In this document: piece by piece, positions 63,369 through 64,000 of the stretch
Position numbering within the stretch: the first letter of the stretch is position 1
Layout: each line of letters opens with the position of its first letter
Made by a program: the position numbers and the translations under genes
Assembly (NCBI RefSeq): GCF_014202975.1
Contig: NZ_JACHHZ010000007.1
Location: 13,913 to 77,912, forward strand
Origin: Povalibacter uvarum
GTDB taxonomy: Bacteria; Pseudomonadota; Gammaproteobacteria; Steroidobacterales; Steroidobacteraceae
DNA: 64,000 nt
Direction of reading: 5' to 3'
The notes under the pieces: model-generated
Databases searched by the model: none
The model's input: the letters and a program-made list of their open reading frames with translations, nothing else
What the model was told of the DNA's origin: nothing

Positions 63369-64000
63369 TCAGCGCAGCAACTTCATGTACGCCACCATGT
63401 CCCGCTGATCTTCCTCCGTCAGAACGATCGGCGAAATGGCGCCGAAGAAGAGCGCGTAGTGGCGTGCGACATCTTCGAGCGTCTTCGCCGAGTTATCGTG
63501 AAAGTACGGCGCCGTACGCGGTGCGCCCCAGAGCGAAGGAATCTTGAACGCGTTTGCGCTCTCGAAATCGAGCGCGTTGCCTGTGATGAGCGCCCGGCCC
63601 GGATCGGGGCTGGTGATCGTGGTCTGGCTCCCGTCCGGATTCGTGAACACGAAGTCGTGCACCGGATTGCCCGCGGTGTTGAACTCGGAAACACCGACGG
63701 ACTGAAAACGTCCTCCTCGCTTGAAGGGCGGCGCGGGCACGAACTCATTCGTCTCGTTGAGCATGGGGCCGCTGTGACAAGCCGAGCACAACCCTGTCTT
63801 GAAGTCTCCCTCGGGCGGCGCATCGATGAAGAACCGGCGACCCCGTTTCTCCGACGCGGTGCGGCCTTCGGGCAGCTTCGGTTCCTTGCCGGCGTATGCA
63901 TAGGCAAGCATGGGGATCGAGCTGAAGAACTGTGGCATGTGCTGATAAGTCGCGATCAGTTCCAGATCGCGAGTGCGCGGCTGTTTGCCCGCGGCGTGAT
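63369..64000 (-). CDS. Di-haem cytochrome c peroxidase/MauG-family protein, partial
   Basis: The frame runs off the window edge, so the N-terminal part is missing. The visible 210 residues hold the C-terminal haem domain: CSACH (haem attachment), a distal Met in the PMLNE region, RTAPYFHDNSAKTLEDV and an end MVAYMKLLR, typical of CcpA/MauG-like enzymes. They reduce peroxide or modify proteins in the periplasm. Convergent with the sulfatase gene. Confidence 0.85.
   Translation of the reverse strand, partial: HAAGKQPRTRDLELIATYQHMPQFFSSIPMLAYAYAGKEPKLPEGRTASEKRGRRFFIDAPPEGDFKTGLCSACHSGPMLNETNEFVPAPPFKRGGRFQSVGVSEFNTAGNPVHDFVFTNPDGSQTTITSPDPGRALITGNALDFESANAFKIPSLWGAPRTAPYFHDNSAKTLEDVARHYALFFGAISPIVLTEEDQRDMVAYMKLLR

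Overview
The window reads as chromosomal DNA of a high-GC, aerobic, Gram-negative proteobacterium. Outer-membrane barrels, a TonB-dependent receptor with a divergent LytTR regulator, PEP-CTERM proteins, a split B12-dependent ribonucleotide reductase of the kind known from Pseudomonas, and dense short palindromic repeats with a REP-associated tyrosine transposase together suggest a gammaproteobacterium near the Xanthomonadales/Nevskiales/Steroidobacter group. That placement is inference; no rRNA or tRNA gene was seen.

Layout. 1-7.7 kb: core-type genes (covalent-FAD oxidoreductase, a Do-family periplasmic protease, and the class II ribonucleotide reductase pair nrdJa/nrdJb with NrdR-like boxes) interleaved with repeat family 1 (CGCGGGAATGAC hairpins). 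A small GIY-YIG gene is boxed in by these repeats. 7.7-8.05 kb: terminator, then a candidate structured RNA ending in a second terminator. 8.1-17 kb: lower-GC accessory island with defence-like genes: ParA-like ATPase / SIR2 / HD-GHKL ATPase (first two overlapping by 4 bases), two membrane proteins (one of the putative phage-abortive-infection family), a DUF2939-like protein and an OLD-type ATPase-TOPRIM nuclease. 17-42 kb: a patchwork of secreted, outer-membrane and hypothetical genes separated by repeat family 2 (GTGCCGGGCCGCGGG hairpins). This region includes a RAYT transposase bounded by perfect 26-base inverted copies of the repeat, two genes apparently truncated or re-ended by repeats, and a duplicated Cys-rich secreted protein. 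42-64 kb: repeat-poor. It holds AraC/GNAT, PEP-CTERM proteins, a Lon-like AAA+ protein whose protease Ser and Lys are both replaced, directly followed by a deoxyribosyltransferase-like protein, LysR/SnoaL, a large esterase, an Old Yellow Enzyme, a caspase-fold-like protein, an acyl-CoA dehydrogenase, a CadC-like regulator with TPRs, an acyltransferase-like membrane protein, a TSUP transporter, a sulfatase, and a partial di-haem peroxidase at the edge.

For a search for new biology the strongest candidates are: (1) the pseudo-Lon plus deoxyribosyltransferase-like pair at 44300-47565; (2) the ParA/SIR2/HD-GHKL operon at 8086-12681; (3) the family 2 repeats and their RAYT element, with a subfamily that has changed sequence on both hairpin arms; (4) the structured transcript candidate at 7876-8044. 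All function calls come from reading translated motifs by eye; no database search was made.
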